Shown here in pieces: positions 56,234 to 64,000 of a stretch of 64,000 nucleotides of DNA. Position numbers and translations under genes: made by a program. The stretch covers positions 1 through 64,000 of the forward strand of contig DASRFA010000016.1 of the NCBI GenBank assembly GCA_035651755.1, given 5' to 3'. The first letter of the stretch is position 1, and every line of letters begins with the position of its first letter. This stretch comes from DASRFA01 sp035651755. GTDB lineage: Bacteria > Desulfobacterota > Binatia > UBA12015. The notes beneath the pieces are model-generated. The model saw only the letters and a list, made by a program, of their open reading frames with translations. It searched no databases and was not told where the DNA came from.

Positions 56234-57125
56234 GCCCGGCGCGGCCGAGGACGCCGTCGAGACGCGCCGCGAGCTCCGGCGTCGCGGGGACCATCGGCAG
56301 GCGGTGCTCGTTCGCGTCCAGCAGGCCGAGCCGGCGCATCATCCACTTGAGCGGGATCGGGTTCGTCTCGAAGAAGATCGCCTGACTGAGCTCGAAGAGC
56401 TCGAAATGGATGGCCTGCGCCTCCGCGAGCCGGCCGGCGAGCGCGTGCTCGCACATCGCGGCGACGCGGCCCGGCACGAGGTTCGCGACCGCGTTCATGA
56501 GGCCGGTGGCGCCGACCGCGAGCATCGGCAGGCTGAGCTCCTCGAGCCCGGCGAAGATCCGGAACTGCTCTCCGAGCCGGAGCCGGAGCTTCGTCACGAG
56601 CGCGAGGTCCGTCGACGCGTGCTTGACGCCGACGACGTTCGGCGCGCGCTCGGCGATCGCCTCGAAGGTCTCCACCGCCATCTCGACCGCCGCGCGACCC
56701 GGGATGTGGTAGACGAGCACGGGCAGCGCGGTCCGGCGCGCGAGGTCGGCGAAGTACTCGACGAGCCCGCGCTGCGGCGGCCGCACGTAGTACGGCGTGA
56801 CGATCAGGACCGCGTCGGCGCGATCGCGCTCGGCGAGCCCCAGGAGCTCGAGCGTCTCGGCGTGCGACTGCGACCCGACGGCGGCGACGACCGGGACGCG
56901 GCCGGCGGCGGCTCGCACGGCCTCGCGGACGCACGCCGCGCGCTCCGCGGCGGTCAGCGTGCTCGGCTCGGCGGTCGTGCCGCACACGAGGACGCCGTGC
57001 GAGCCGCCGGCCGCCTGGCGCTCGACGAGCCCCGCGAGCGCGTCGAGATCGACCGCGCCGTCGCGGAACGGCGTGACGATCGGCGGATAGGAGCCGCGCA
57101 GGAAGCGATCGTCGAGCGCGATCAC
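56223..57125 (-). CDS. DapA/NAL family aldolase (dihydrodipicolinate synthase-like)
   Basis: 300 residues, GTG start overlapping the cupin stop by 4 bp. The (beta/alpha)8 aldolase has the Schiff-base lysine at about residue 168 (NVVGVKHAST), the catalytic Tyr139 (VLVYHIPGRAAVEM), and the pyruvate-binding CGTTAEPSTLTAAER, where GTTAE replaces the usual GTTGE. LLGLAERDRADAVLIVTPYYVRP is typical. Family enzymes join or split pyruvate with an aldehyde; they include DapA, N-acetylneuraminate lyase and hydratase-aldolases of aromatic degradation. Position as last gene of the ferredoxin-OCD-cupin operon favours a catabolic pyruvate-releasing role over lysine synthesis. Confidence 0.88.
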   Translation of the reverse strand: MIALDDRFLRGSYPPIVTPFRDGAVDLDALAGLVERQAAGGSHGVLVCGTTAEPSTLTAAERAACVREAVRAAAGRVPVVAAVGSQSHAETLELLGLAERDRADAVLIVTPYYVRPPQRGLVEYFADLARRTALPVLVYHIPGRAAVEMAVETFEAIAERAPNVVGVKHASTDLALVTKLRLRLGEQFRIFAGLEELSLPMLAVGATGLMNAVANLVPGRVAAMCEHALAGRLAEAQAIHFELFELSQAIFFETNPIPLKWMMRRLGLLDANEHRLPMVPATPELAARLDGVLGRAGLTS

Positions 57126-58255
57126 GAGCGGTTCGTCGTGAAGCCGCGGCCGGCGCCCAGCACGGCGATCGGGCCCTTCAGGTCCTCCTGCCAGAGGAGC
57201 GATTCCATCGCGATGTGGAGCGGGCTGTCCTGGATGGTCAGCTCGTAGACCGTCTCGCCGTGCGAGGCGTGGTTGTGCACGGCCCAGCCCGGGGCGGAGA
57301 GCATGAGGTCGCCCGCCTTCCACTCGAGGATGCGACCGTCGACCGTGCTCCGGCCGCTCCCGGCGAAGTAGTAGTTGATGGCGGCGGCGGCGTGGCGGTG
57401 CGGCCGATCCACGATGCCGGGCGGGCGCACGCACATGGTCGCGAAGAAGCTCGGCGTCGTGCCGTTCGTGCGGCCGGTCGCGGGATTGTAGAGGAGGTAC
57501 AGGCGGCGCCCGACGTAGCGCTCGCCCAGCGACTGCAGCTCGTCGAGGTGGTGCTTGACGGCGCGCCATGGGAAGTGGAGCGGTCGCGACGCGACCGCGA
57601 CCGGATCGATGAGCCGCTCGTACGGCATGAGGTACGCGCCGGCCTCGTCGAGCGGGAACACGCCCGGCGGAAGTCCCGCGGGCGGCGCGACGGCCGACTC
57701 GTCCGGCTCGCCCGCCTCGCTTGCATCGCTCACGTCGCGCGCGAGCGCGGCCGCGACGTCGTCCCCGCTCTCGACCATGTGGACGGCGAGCTTCTCGAGG
57801 AGCGGCGCGTTGCTGTAGGCGAGCAGGACCTGCAGCTCCGTCCCGTCGTTGCGATGCACGTAGGCGGCCATCGCGGGGACGTTCCAGACGTCGAAGCGCT
57901 CGAAGCCGATGCGGCGGCCGCGGACCGTCGCCTCGCCGCGCCCCGCGATGCAGAAGCTCACGCGCGTCGAGCTGTGGCGCACGGGCGCCGTCGCCTCGCC
58001 GGGCTTCAGGACCTCGAGCGCGACCCGGATCCCGGGCGCGAGGCCGGGCGTCGCCGGGTCGGCGGACGGATGCACGACGAGCGACACGCGCCGTCCGTCG
58101 GGCGGCCGCGGCATCGCGGCGAGGCGCGCGACCTCGGCGTCGATCTCCTCCTTCGGCACGACCAGCGCCGGCCACGCGGGCGCCGGGCGCCCGGGCGCGA
58201 CGCCGCTCGCGTCCACGAAGCGCGCGCGGCCTCCGCGCGACGTCGGATCGCTCAT
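57122..58255 (-). CDS. Bicupin dioxygenase, gentisate 1,2-dioxygenase-like
   Basis: 377 residues, ATG overlapping the OCD stop. Two cupin barrels are visible. In the N-terminal one (about residues 75-155), the metal motif is reduced to RHSSTRVSFCIAGRGEA with a single early His (His94). The C-terminal one (about 270-345) has PHRHAAAAINYYFAGSGRS (His286, His288) and GWAVHNHASH (His327, His329), enough for an iron site. Gentisate dioxygenases and relatives cleave a hydroxylated aromatic acid beside its carboxylate. In the classical enzyme the N-terminal cupin holds the iron, so a switched site is likely here. The partner genes are ferredoxin, OCD and aldolase. Confidence 0.8.
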   Translation of the reverse strand: MSDPTSRGGRARFVDASGVAPGRPAPAWPALVVPKEEIDAEVARLAAMPRPPDGRRVSLVVHPSADPATPGLAPGIRVALEVLKPGEATAPVRHSSTRVSFCIAGRGEATVRGRRIGFERFDVWNVPAMAAYVHRNDGTELQVLLAYSNAPLLEKLAVHMVESGDDVAAALARDVSDASEAGEPDESAVAPPAGLPPGVFPLDEAGAYLMPYERLIDPVAVASRPLHFPWRAVKHHLDELQSLGERYVGRRLYLLYNPATGRTNGTTPSFFATMCVRPPGIVDRPHRHAAAAINYYFAGSGRSTVDGRILEWKAGDLMLSAPGWAVHNHASHGETVYELTIQDSPLHIAMESLLWQEDLKGPIAVLGAGRGFTTNRS

Positions 58256-59319
58256 GCCTCGCCTCCCGGTCCTGCGTGCCGCTTGGCGGGGGTCGTCGTC
58301 AAGAGCCTCGGAGCGGCGCGCTCGGGTGGATCGATCGGGCGGCCCACGCCGCGCGCCCGCGCGCGCTCGAGCACGGCCGCTCCGAGCGCGACGTCCGAGA
58401 GACCCATCCCCATCGCCTTGAAGAGCGTCAGGTCGGCGTCGGCGGGTCGCGCCGCGCGCCCGGCGACGAGCTCGCTGAGTGCGACCGGCACGCCGATCGT
58501 CGCCCCCTCGCGCGCGCCGGCAGCGTCCCAGCCGTAGGCCTCCCGGAACTCGCGCGAGAGCCGCCGCACCTGCGACGGGGAATCCGCGACCGCCAGCGCG
58601 ACCCGCGGGAACACGTCGCGCGCGATCTCGGCGCGGTCGGGCGCGATCGCCCCGACGGCGTTCACGTGTGCGCCCCGCGCGAGGAGCGCGCTCTCGAGGA
58701 AGGGCGCGCGCGCCCGCGTGACGACCGTCACGACCGGCGCGTCCGCGGTGCACTCGCGCAGCGACGGCGCAGCGCGCGCCGGGATGCGGAGCTCGCGATC
58801 GATGCGCTCGGCGAAAGCCTCGCGGTGCGCCGCCGTCGGGCTGTGGATGCGCACGCGCCGGAGCGGGCGCGCCGCCGCGACCGCCGCGACCTGCGCGAGC
58901 GCCTGCTTTCCCGAGCCGACGATCGCGAGCTCGTCCGCGCCCGGGTCGGCGAGGAGGCGCGTCGCGAGCGCCGAGATCCCGCTCGTCCGGAGCTGCCCGA
59001 GCGCGAACGCCTCGATCACCGCCTGCAGGCGGCCGTCGCTCGCGCGCCAGAGGACGAGGAGCGGGTTCGCGCCGCCCGCGGTGTGCGCCCAGGTCTTCGT
59101 TCCCGCGAGGCCGCCCCCGGTCGCGAGCCCGTCGGCGACGACGGCGCCGAGCGCGTGGAGATCGCCGCCGGCGAAGCTCGTGTGCGTCTTCTCGAGGTGG
59201 GAGACGTCGCCGCGCCCCTCGGCCGCGAGCGCGCGCTCGAGCGCGGCGATCGCGTCCGCGAGGTCGATGAGCGCCACGACCTCCGCCTCGCGGATCCAGA
59301 GCGCGGCGCGGTCGCTCAT
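58252..59319 (-). CDS. Ornithine cyclodeaminase / mu-crystallin family protein
   Basis: 355 residues from the ATG at 59317-59319, which overlaps the ferredoxin stop. The N-terminal domain ends in KTWAHTAGGANPLLVLWRASDGRLQAVIEAFALGQLRTSGISALATRLLA, the family hallmark (Lys for substrate, R/T-x-G-x-x-S/A). The Rossmann motif is ELAIVGSGKQALAQVAAV, then HVNAVGA and LTLFKAMGMGLSDVALGAAV. Members are NAD(P)-dependent and act on ornithine or reduce ketimines and cyclic imines. In an aromatic operon it might reduce or deaminate an imine formed after ring opening of an amino-aromatic acid; this is inference. Confidence 0.88.
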   Translation of the reverse strand: MSDRAALWIREAEVVALIDLADAIAALERALAAEGRGDVSHLEKTHTSFAGGDLHALGAVVADGLATGGGLAGTKTWAHTAGGANPLLVLWRASDGRLQAVIEAFALGQLRTSGISALATRLLADPGADELAIVGSGKQALAQVAAVAAARPLRRVRIHSPTAAHREAFAERIDRELRIPARAAPSLRECTADAPVVTVVTRARAPFLESALLARGAHVNAVGAIAPDRAEIARDVFPRVALAVADSPSQVRRLSREFREAYGWDAAGAREGATIGVPVALSELVAGRAARPADADLTLFKAMGMGLSDVALGAAVLERARARGVGRPIDPPERAAPRLLTTTPAKRHAGPGGEA

Positions 59320-59669
59320 CGCGTCCCGCCGCGCCCGGGATCCGAGGCGCGGATCTGCACCCAGATCGCGCCTTCGGCGACGCGGACCGGGTACACCGCG
59401 AGCGGCTCCGTCGCCGGAGGCGCGAGGACGCGTCCGGTCGGCACGTGGAAGCACGCCTGGTGGAGCGGGCACTCGATCGACTCGCCGTCCAGGTAACCCT
59501 CGCTGAGCGACGCCTGCGCGTGCGTGCAGGTGTCGGCGGTCGCGTACACGGTGCCGTCCGCGTCGTAGAGCGCGATCGCGAGGCGGCCGATCTCGACCCG
59601 CAGCGCCCCGCCCGCCGGCAGCGTGGAGCGATCCGCGGCCCGGTGCCATCCGTCGGAGGAAACGCCCAT
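59316..59669 (-). CDS. Rieske [2Fe-2S] ferredoxin
   Basis: 117 residues, first gene of the facing operon. Cluster ligands are CTHAQASL (Cys48, His50) and ECPLHQACF (Cys67, His70). The flanking ALYDADGTVYATADTCTH and HVPTGRVLAPPATEPLAVYPVRV are typical of small ferredoxins that feed aromatic oxygenases. It is the best candidate electron donor for the Rieske oxygenase encoded 6 kb away in the facing operon, since that operon has no ferredoxin of its own. No ferredoxin reductase is in the window, so a chromosomal reductase must be shared. The stop overlaps the OCD start by 4 bp. Confidence 0.9.
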   Translation of the reverse strand: MGVSSDGWHRAADRSTLPAGGALRVEIGRLAIALYDADGTVYATADTCTHAQASLSEGYLDGESIECPLHQACFHVPTGRVLAPPATEPLAVYPVRVAEGAIWVQIRASDPGRGGTR

Positions 59670-59762
59670 CGCTCGAGCGTGTGACGCGGCCTGCGCGAAC
59701 GCAAGCCGGAGTCGGAAAGCGATCGTTTCGGCGTTCGCGCACCGCTGGTATGAGAGGTCGCC

Positions 59763-62558
59763 GTGACGCGCGTCCGCCTCGCGACCCGGCTCGCCATTCT
59801 GCTCGTCGCGCTGGCGACGGCCGACGGCGCGCGCGCGGCGCAGGTGCGGGTGTTCGCGGTGGGGCAGAAGCAGCGCCTGGAGGACGCCCTCACGATCGAG
59901 CGCTTCCGCGCGAAGATGTTCGCGCTCGTCGACGCCGCGCGCCGCTCGCCGGGCCTCGTGCAGGACGGCGTCGACGACGTCGCGAGCCACGTGCGCCCGC
60001 GCGACCCGGCCGCACCGGCGCTCGCGGTCGTCCACTTCCCCGAGGACACGGGCCTCGTCGCCGGTCTCGTCGGGACGCGCGGCGCCCCGGCGCGCGCCGT
60101 CGCGACGTCGGCCGAGGCCTTCCTGACGCTCCTCGGCTCGTACGGCGACGTGGTCGCGTACTACGACGAGACCTTCCCGGCGCTCGCGAGCCAGCCGCTC
60201 CGCGGGCTCGTCATCGCGCTCACCGACGTCCTCTACCGCGCCGTGTACGAGACGTTCCGCGACATCGCGCGCGAGTACGGCGTCTACGTGAGCGTCTCGC
60301 TGAATGCGGCGCCGGCACGCCGGGTCGACGCGAGCGAGGACGCCGAGCTCGTCGAGCGGCTGCGCGATCCCGACGAGCCCGGCCGCGACTACGCCTACGT
60401 CGCGACGTCGGACCTGCCGCACAACCTCGTGTGGCTCTTCGACCCGTCGGGCGAGGTGCTCGTGCCGCTTCCGGGAGGTGCGCTCGCGCGTTCCCCGAGC
60501 ACGACCGGCGGCGAGATCCAGGCGAGCGCCTGGAAGTCCTACTTGACGCCGATCGAGCAGGCGCTCGACAAGCCGGGCGGCGGCCTGAGCCTCGCCGCGG
60601 GGCCGGTGCGCGACCTCGACGTGCTGGACACGCCGGTCGGCGCGATCGGCGTCGTGATCTCGAAGGACGCGTGGATGCCCGACGTGAACGAGCGCTTCGA
60701 CGCGAAGGGCGCGAACTTCACGCTCCAGTCGGAGGCGTTCAGCGAGTGGGCGTACGCAGACGTCCCGTGGCAGCCCGACGTCTTCCGGGAGAGCGGCTTC
60801 GCGAACCTGCAGACGCACGCCGGGTTCCTCTTCGACGTCGCGCCCAGCATGACGGGCAACCTCTTCGACGTGACGTTCGACGGCCAGAGCGCGATCCTCG
60901 AGAAGAGGCGCGACAAGCGCGCGCGCGCGCCCGGCGAGCCCGGCGGCTGGATCGGGCAGCTCCCGTCGACCGGGTTCGTCGCGGTCGCGCCCTGGATCGT
61001 CGCCGATCCGACCGAGGCCGGCGGCCGGTCGCGCGGATCGCTCGCGCGCCGCCGGCGTGCGCTCGCCGACGCGGGGGCGCGCCTTGTGCCCGGCTCGGGC
61101 GTCGCCTGCCCCACCCCGCTCGCCGCCGGCTCGTGCGAGAACGGGTATCGCGAGTCGATCGTCTTCGCCGACCTCGACGTCCCGCCCAGCCCGTACGCAT
61201 CCGGCTCGGCCCGCGGGCCGGATGCGGAGGCGCATCCGATCGATCGCGGCACCGCGCCGACGCGCTTCGGCGCCAGCACCCGCGTCGCGCCCGGCGGCCC
61301 CGGGCGCCAGCGCCATCCGCGCATCGCCGCCGACGGCAGCCTGGTCGCCGTCGTCTGGGACGACACGCGCGGCGATACGATCCCGCGCATCTGGCTCGCG
61401 GTCTCACGCGACGGGGGCGCGAGCTTCGACGACCCCGTCAAGGCGTCCAGCGACCCGGCGCCCGACGCCGCCGCGATGCTGCCCGACGTCGCCGTGCACG
61501 GCTCCGAGATCTCGGTCGTCTGGCAGTCGTTCGAGATCGGCTTCCAGGACGACGCGGGCGCGATCCGCTTCGCACGCTTCGACGATCGCGGCCGGAAGCT
61601 GAGCGCCGGCCGCGACGTACGCGTCGACGACGGCGCGACCGCGCCGGGAGCGGCGCACGTCGGGCGCTGGCATCCCGCGATCGCGGCGCTGCCATCGGGA
61701 GTCCCGGTCGTCGCGTGGATCGACGAGCGCGATCGCGGGCCGGACGGCGTCCTCCTCGAGCACGTCTACGCGGCGCGCGGGATCGACGACGGCGACGGCG
61801 TCGCGCGCTTCGCGCCGTCGGTGCGCGTCGACGCGGGCGCGCCGACGCGGCTCGCCGAGAGCCACGACAACAAGTGGGCGCCCGCGATCGCGGTCGACGG
61901 CGACGGCACCGTGCACGTCGCCTGGGCGGACTTCCGCGACTACAACTGGGACGTCTACGCGGCCCGCTCGACCGACGGCGGCGCCTCCTTCGGCGCGAAC
62001 CTGCGCGTGAACGGCTTCCCCGACTTCGAGCGCATCTGCGACGCGCCGCGCTTCGCGGCGGGGGCGGCAGGCCGGGCGACGCTCGCCTGGACGGACGTCC
62101 GCGCGCGCGAGCCCGACACGAACGTGTTCCTCGCGGAAACGCGCGACGGCGGCGCCTCGTGGTCGGCCGATCGCCCGATCGACGCGTCGTCGCGGACGCT
62201 CGATCCCGACGAGGACGTGCCGAGCGACCAGAGCCACGTCGCGCTCGCCGCGCGGGGCGGCCGGACGTTCGCGGTCTGGCAGGACGATCGCGAGGGCAAC
62301 AACGACGTCGTGTTCGCCGAGGTCGACACGGCCGCCGCCACGCCGGCCGGTCGCATCGAGCGCGTCGACGACAGCGGCTCGGGCCCGAGCAACCAGTACC
62401 GGCCGCAGCTCGCCATCGCCGGCACGGGCGTCGGAGCGCGCTGCATCATCGTGTGGGAAGACGACCGCGAAGGCCGCCTGCGGATCTATCGCGCTTCCGC
62501 CCCGTGCGCGCCGGCGAACGCTCGCCGGCTGCCGTCGCTCGCGCGCTCGCCCGGCTGA
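59763..62558 (+). CDS. Secreted fusion of pseudo-nitrilase domain and Asp-box beta-propeller
   Basis: 931 residues, GTG start after GAGAGG. The signal peptide is MTRVRLATRLAILLVALATA with cleavage near ARA-AQ. Residues 30-360 look like a carbon-nitrogen hydrolase: Glu94 in VVHFPEDTGL, Lys258 in AWKSYLTPIEQ, and the position of the catalytic Cys in GVVISKDAWMPDVNERF. There the residue is Ser300 (usual form GVxICxDxxxPE), so amidase or nitrilase activity is doubtful. Residues of about 480-910 form a sialidase-like propeller with Asp boxes SRDGGASF, STDGGASF and TRDGGASW and repeated VVWxDxR strands. Probably extracellular binding or an unknown hydrolysis; I know of no named family with this layout. 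Confidence 0.75.
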   Translation: MTRVRLATRLAILLVALATADGARAAQVRVFAVGQKQRLEDALTIERFRAKMFALVDAARRSPGLVQDGVDDVASHVRPRDPAAPALAVVHFPEDTGLVAGLVGTRGAPARAVATSAEAFLTLLGSYGDVVAYYDETFPALASQPLRGLVIALTDVLYRAVYETFRDIAREYGVYVSVSLNAAPARRVDASEDAELVERLRDPDEPGRDYAYVATSDLPHNLVWLFDPSGEVLVPLPGGALARSPSTTGGEIQASAWKSYLTPIEQALDKPGGGLSLAAGPVRDLDVLDTPVGAIGVVISKDAWMPDVNERFDAKGANFTLQSEAFSEWAYADVPWQPDVFRESGFANLQTHAGFLFDVAPSMTGNLFDVTFDGQSAILEKRRDKRARAPGEPGGWIGQLPSTGFVAVAPWIVADPTEAGGRSRGSLARRRRALADAGARLVPGSGVACPTPLAAGSCENGYRESIVFADLDVPPSPYASGSARGPDAEAHPIDRGTAPTRFGASTRVAPGGPGRQRHPRIAADGSLVAVVWDDTRGDTIPRIWLAVSRDGGASFDDPVKASSDPAPDAAAMLPDVAVHGSEISVVWQSFEIGFQDDAGAIRFARFDDRGRKLSAGRDVRVDDGATAPGAAHVGRWHPAIAALPSGVPVVAWIDERDRGPDGVLLEHVYAARGIDDGDGVARFAPSVRVDAGAPTRLAESHDNKWAPAIAVDGDGTVHVAWADFRDYNWDVYAARSTDGGASFGANLRVNGFPDFERICDAPRFAAGAAGRATLAWTDVRAREPDTNVFLAETRDGGASWSADRPIDASSRTLDPDEDVPSDQSHVALAARGGRTFAVWQDDREGNNDVVFAEVDTAAATPAGRIERVDDSGSGPSNQYRPQLAIAGTGVGARCIIVWEDDREGRLRIYRASAPCAPANARRLPSLARSPG

Positions 62559-62611
62559 ACGCGCGATCGAGCGCGTCGACGCCCGGCCGGCCCCGGGTCG
62601 GCGCGGCGATC

Positions 62612-62629
62612 GTGACAGTTGCGTGACAA
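62612..62629. promoter_or_regulatory. Pho-box-like direct repeat
   Basis: GTGACAGTTGCGTGACAA contains two 7-bp units separated by 4 bp (11-bp period). On the complementary strand they read TTGTCAC GCAA CTGTCAC, close to the PhoB consensus CTGTCAT-N4-CTGTCAT. It lies 30 bp before the ATG of a phosphoesterase gene, which fits control by phosphate starvation. The consensus runs on the strand opposite the gene, which weakens the case. Confidence 0.5.
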
Positions 62630-62659
62630 CGAGCGCAGAGTCGGATAGTCGCGGCCGCC

Positions 62660-64000
62660 ATGAAGAGATCACGCTCGCCGCGCCCACCTGTGCGCGCCTT
62701 CTCTGCGTCGGCTCTCCGAATCCTCCTCGCCGGGCTCGCCGCGAGCCTGCTCGCCGCCTGCAGCGACGCCGGCGGCAACGGGTCGGCGACCAGCTCGAAC
62801 ATCCGCCACCTGGTCGTCCTCGTGCAGGAGAACATCAGCTTCGACGCGTACCTCGGGACGTACTGCGAGGCGCCGACGGGATCGCAGCCGTCGTGCAACG
62901 ACGGCCCGGCCTGCTGCGAGCGCGGCCCGGCGGCCGACCCCGGGACCGGCATCTCGCCGCTCCTCCTCGACGACGCCGAGCACGGCGCCTACGACCCGAT
63001 CCACTTCTCGGTCTGCTTCGTCTCGGAGATCAACGGCGGCCGCATGGACCGCTTCGTCGCCGGCGCGACCTGCGGATCGGATCCGCGGAACTTCGCGTAC
63101 TCGGACGAGGCGACCGTCGGCTACTACCGGGACCTGGCGCGCCGGTACGCGACCGCCGATCGCTGGTTCCAGCCGATCGTGGGAGCGAGCTCGGCGAACG
63201 ACATGTACCTGGCGCGCGCGAACTTCGTCTTCGAGGACAACTCGTTCGTGCCGGCGGACGCGATCGGGTCGCGCTGCTCCCTCAACAAGAACACGTCGAG
63301 CTACACCGACCCGACCATCGGCGACCTGCTCGCCGACGCGGGCGTCGACTGGTCGTTCTACATCGAGGGCTACCAGACGATGGCGGACTACAACTCGCGC
63401 GACGAGTGTCCGCCGCCCGACCCGGCGTGCCCGACGAACATCCCGGTCTATCCCTGCGTCTACGACCCGAGCGACATCCCGTTCCAGTACTACCCGCGCT
63501 TCCGCGACAACCCGACGTTCATGAAGGACTACTCGCAGTTCGCCGCGGACATCGACGCCGGAAACCTGCCGCCGGTTACCTTCGTGAAGGCGATCGGCTT
63601 CCGGACGGAGCACCCGGGTTACGGCCTCACGATCTCCGACGGCGTCGCCTTCACGTCGACCCTCGTCGACCGCATCCTCTCGTCGCGCTACGCCGACGAC
63701 ACCCTGATCCTGATCACGTACGACGAGGACGGCGGCTACTTCGATCACGTCGCGCCGCCCCCGACGAGCCCGGTCGACGGCAAGCAGTACGGCCCGCGCG
63801 TCCCGACGTTCGCCGTCGGCCGCTTCGCCCGCTCGAACTACGTCTCGCACGTCGAGATGGAGCACTCCTCGATCGTCAAGTTCATCGAGTGGAACTGGCT
63901 CCACGGCGCGACCGGCCAGCTCGGCACGCGCGACGCGGTGGTGAACAACATCGGGAGCCTGCTCGATCCGGCGGAGACCGGGACGGCGGTTCCGGAGTGA
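62660..64000 (+). CDS. Phosphoesterase-family lipoprotein (acid phosphatase / phospholipase C type)
   Basis: 446 residues; the stop is the last codon of the window, so it is complete. The signal sequence ends in the lipobox LAAC (Cys34). The phosphoesterase (PF04185-type) domain begins HLVVLVQENISFDAYLGTY, where QENxSFD is the metal and nucleophile-region motif. The middle has PIVGASSANDMYLARANFVF and ends in LILITYDEDGGYFDHVAPPPTSPVDGKQYGPRVPTFAV, with the conserved DExGGxxDHV block. MEHSSIVKFIEWNW is also conserved. Family members are secreted phospholipases C or acid phosphatases. It has many Cys pairs, as expected for an exported protein. A Pho-box-like repeat precedes it. Confidence 0.9.
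   Translation: MKRSRSPRPPVRAFSASALRILLAGLAASLLAACSDAGGNGSATSSNIRHLVVLVQENISFDAYLGTYCEAPTGSQPSCNDGPACCERGPAADPGTGISPLLLDDAEHGAYDPIHFSVCFVSEINGGRMDRFVAGATCGSDPRNFAYSDEATVGYYRDLARRYATADRWFQPIVGASSANDMYLARANFVFEDNSFVPADAIGSRCSLNKNTSSYTDPTIGDLLADAGVDWSFYIEGYQTMADYNSRDECPPPDPACPTNIPVYPCVYDPSDIPFQYYPRFRDNPTFMKDYSQFAADIDAGNLPPVTFVKAIGFRTEHPGYGLTISDGVAFTSTLVDRILSSRYADDTLILITYDEDGGYFDHVAPPPTSPVDGKQYGPRVPTFAVGRFARSNYVSHVEMEHSSIVKFIEWNWLHGATGQLGTRDAVVNNIGSLLDPAETGTAVPE

Noticed and set aside
56223..57125. Assignment of the DapA-family gene to lysine biosynthesis
   Set aside because: It is embedded by 4-bp overlap in a ferredoxin-OCD-cupin operon with no other lysine genes; a catabolic aldolase is the better reading.

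Overview
The window is 64 kb of very GC-rich bacterial chromosome, roughly 70% or more by eye, with a strong G/C bias at third codon positions that opens long shadow frames on every strand. About 57 protein genes fill it with little space between them. No rRNA, tRNA, CRISPR array, integrase or transposase was seen. Lipoproteins, an AsmA-like protein, a bacterial alpha-2-macroglobulin with PBP1C, DUF1329 and DUF4410 proteins point to a Gram-negative cell. The mix of P450, LLM-type flavin oxidoreductase, DUF1329 and Rieske oxygenase genes would suit an uncultured deltaproteobacterial or Binatota-type lineage. That placement is inference, not a measured assignment.

Layout. 0-5.4 kb, minus strand: a housekeeping block rpmE-prfA-prmC-murA (murA runs off the left edge), preceded by glpK. 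5.6-11.4 kb: a secreted DUF1329 protein, a degenerate CobS-like membrane protein, a cytochrome P450, an alpha/beta hydrolase and a sulfite-oxidase-like molybdoprotein. 11.2-17.2 kb, plus strand: a tightly overlapping run of small membrane protein, pseudo-nucleotidyltransferase, TPM-domain protein, LemA, ABC ATPase, ABC permease and a six-helix membrane protein. 17.2-22.4 kb, minus strand: HSL-type esterase, fumarase C, GH15 glycosidase, PaiB-like protein. 22.5-26.7 kb, plus strand: LLM oxidoreductase, two GNAT acetyltransferases, a conserved unknown, a methyltransferase and Tag glycosylase. 26.7-30.2 kb: DUF4410 lipoprotein, MFS and EamA transporters. 30.6-41.1 kb, plus strand: LOG-family protein, M20 peptidase, then the alpha-2-macroglobulin/PBP1C pair. 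41-51 kb: SDR, cardiolipin synthase, AsmA-like protein, MFS, CDP-alcohol phosphatidyltransferase, a secreted unknown and a creatininase-family hydrolase.

52-59.7 kb holds the most coherent catabolic island. One operon on the plus strand encodes Rieske oxygenase alpha and beta subunits, resembling salicylate 5-hydroxylase as I remember that family, and an aldehyde dehydrogenase. A facing minus-strand operon, whose genes all overlap by 4 nt, encodes a Rieske ferredoxin, an ornithine-cyclodeaminase-family protein, a bicupin ring-cleavage-type dioxygenase and a DapA-family aldolase. Together they could hydroxylate an aromatic acid, open the ring and break the product down to pyruvate plus an acid. 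59.7-64 kb has a secreted nitrilase-like domain fused to an Asp-box propeller, with the nucleophile Cys replaced by Ser, and a lipoprotein phosphoesterase behind a Pho-box-like direct repeat.

The main non-coding signal is a family of palindromic intergenic elements, with copies near 3.7, 19.7 and 30.4 kb. Two of them share a core of about 100 bp in opposite orientations, bounded by arms whose sequences differ between copies while base pairing is kept.
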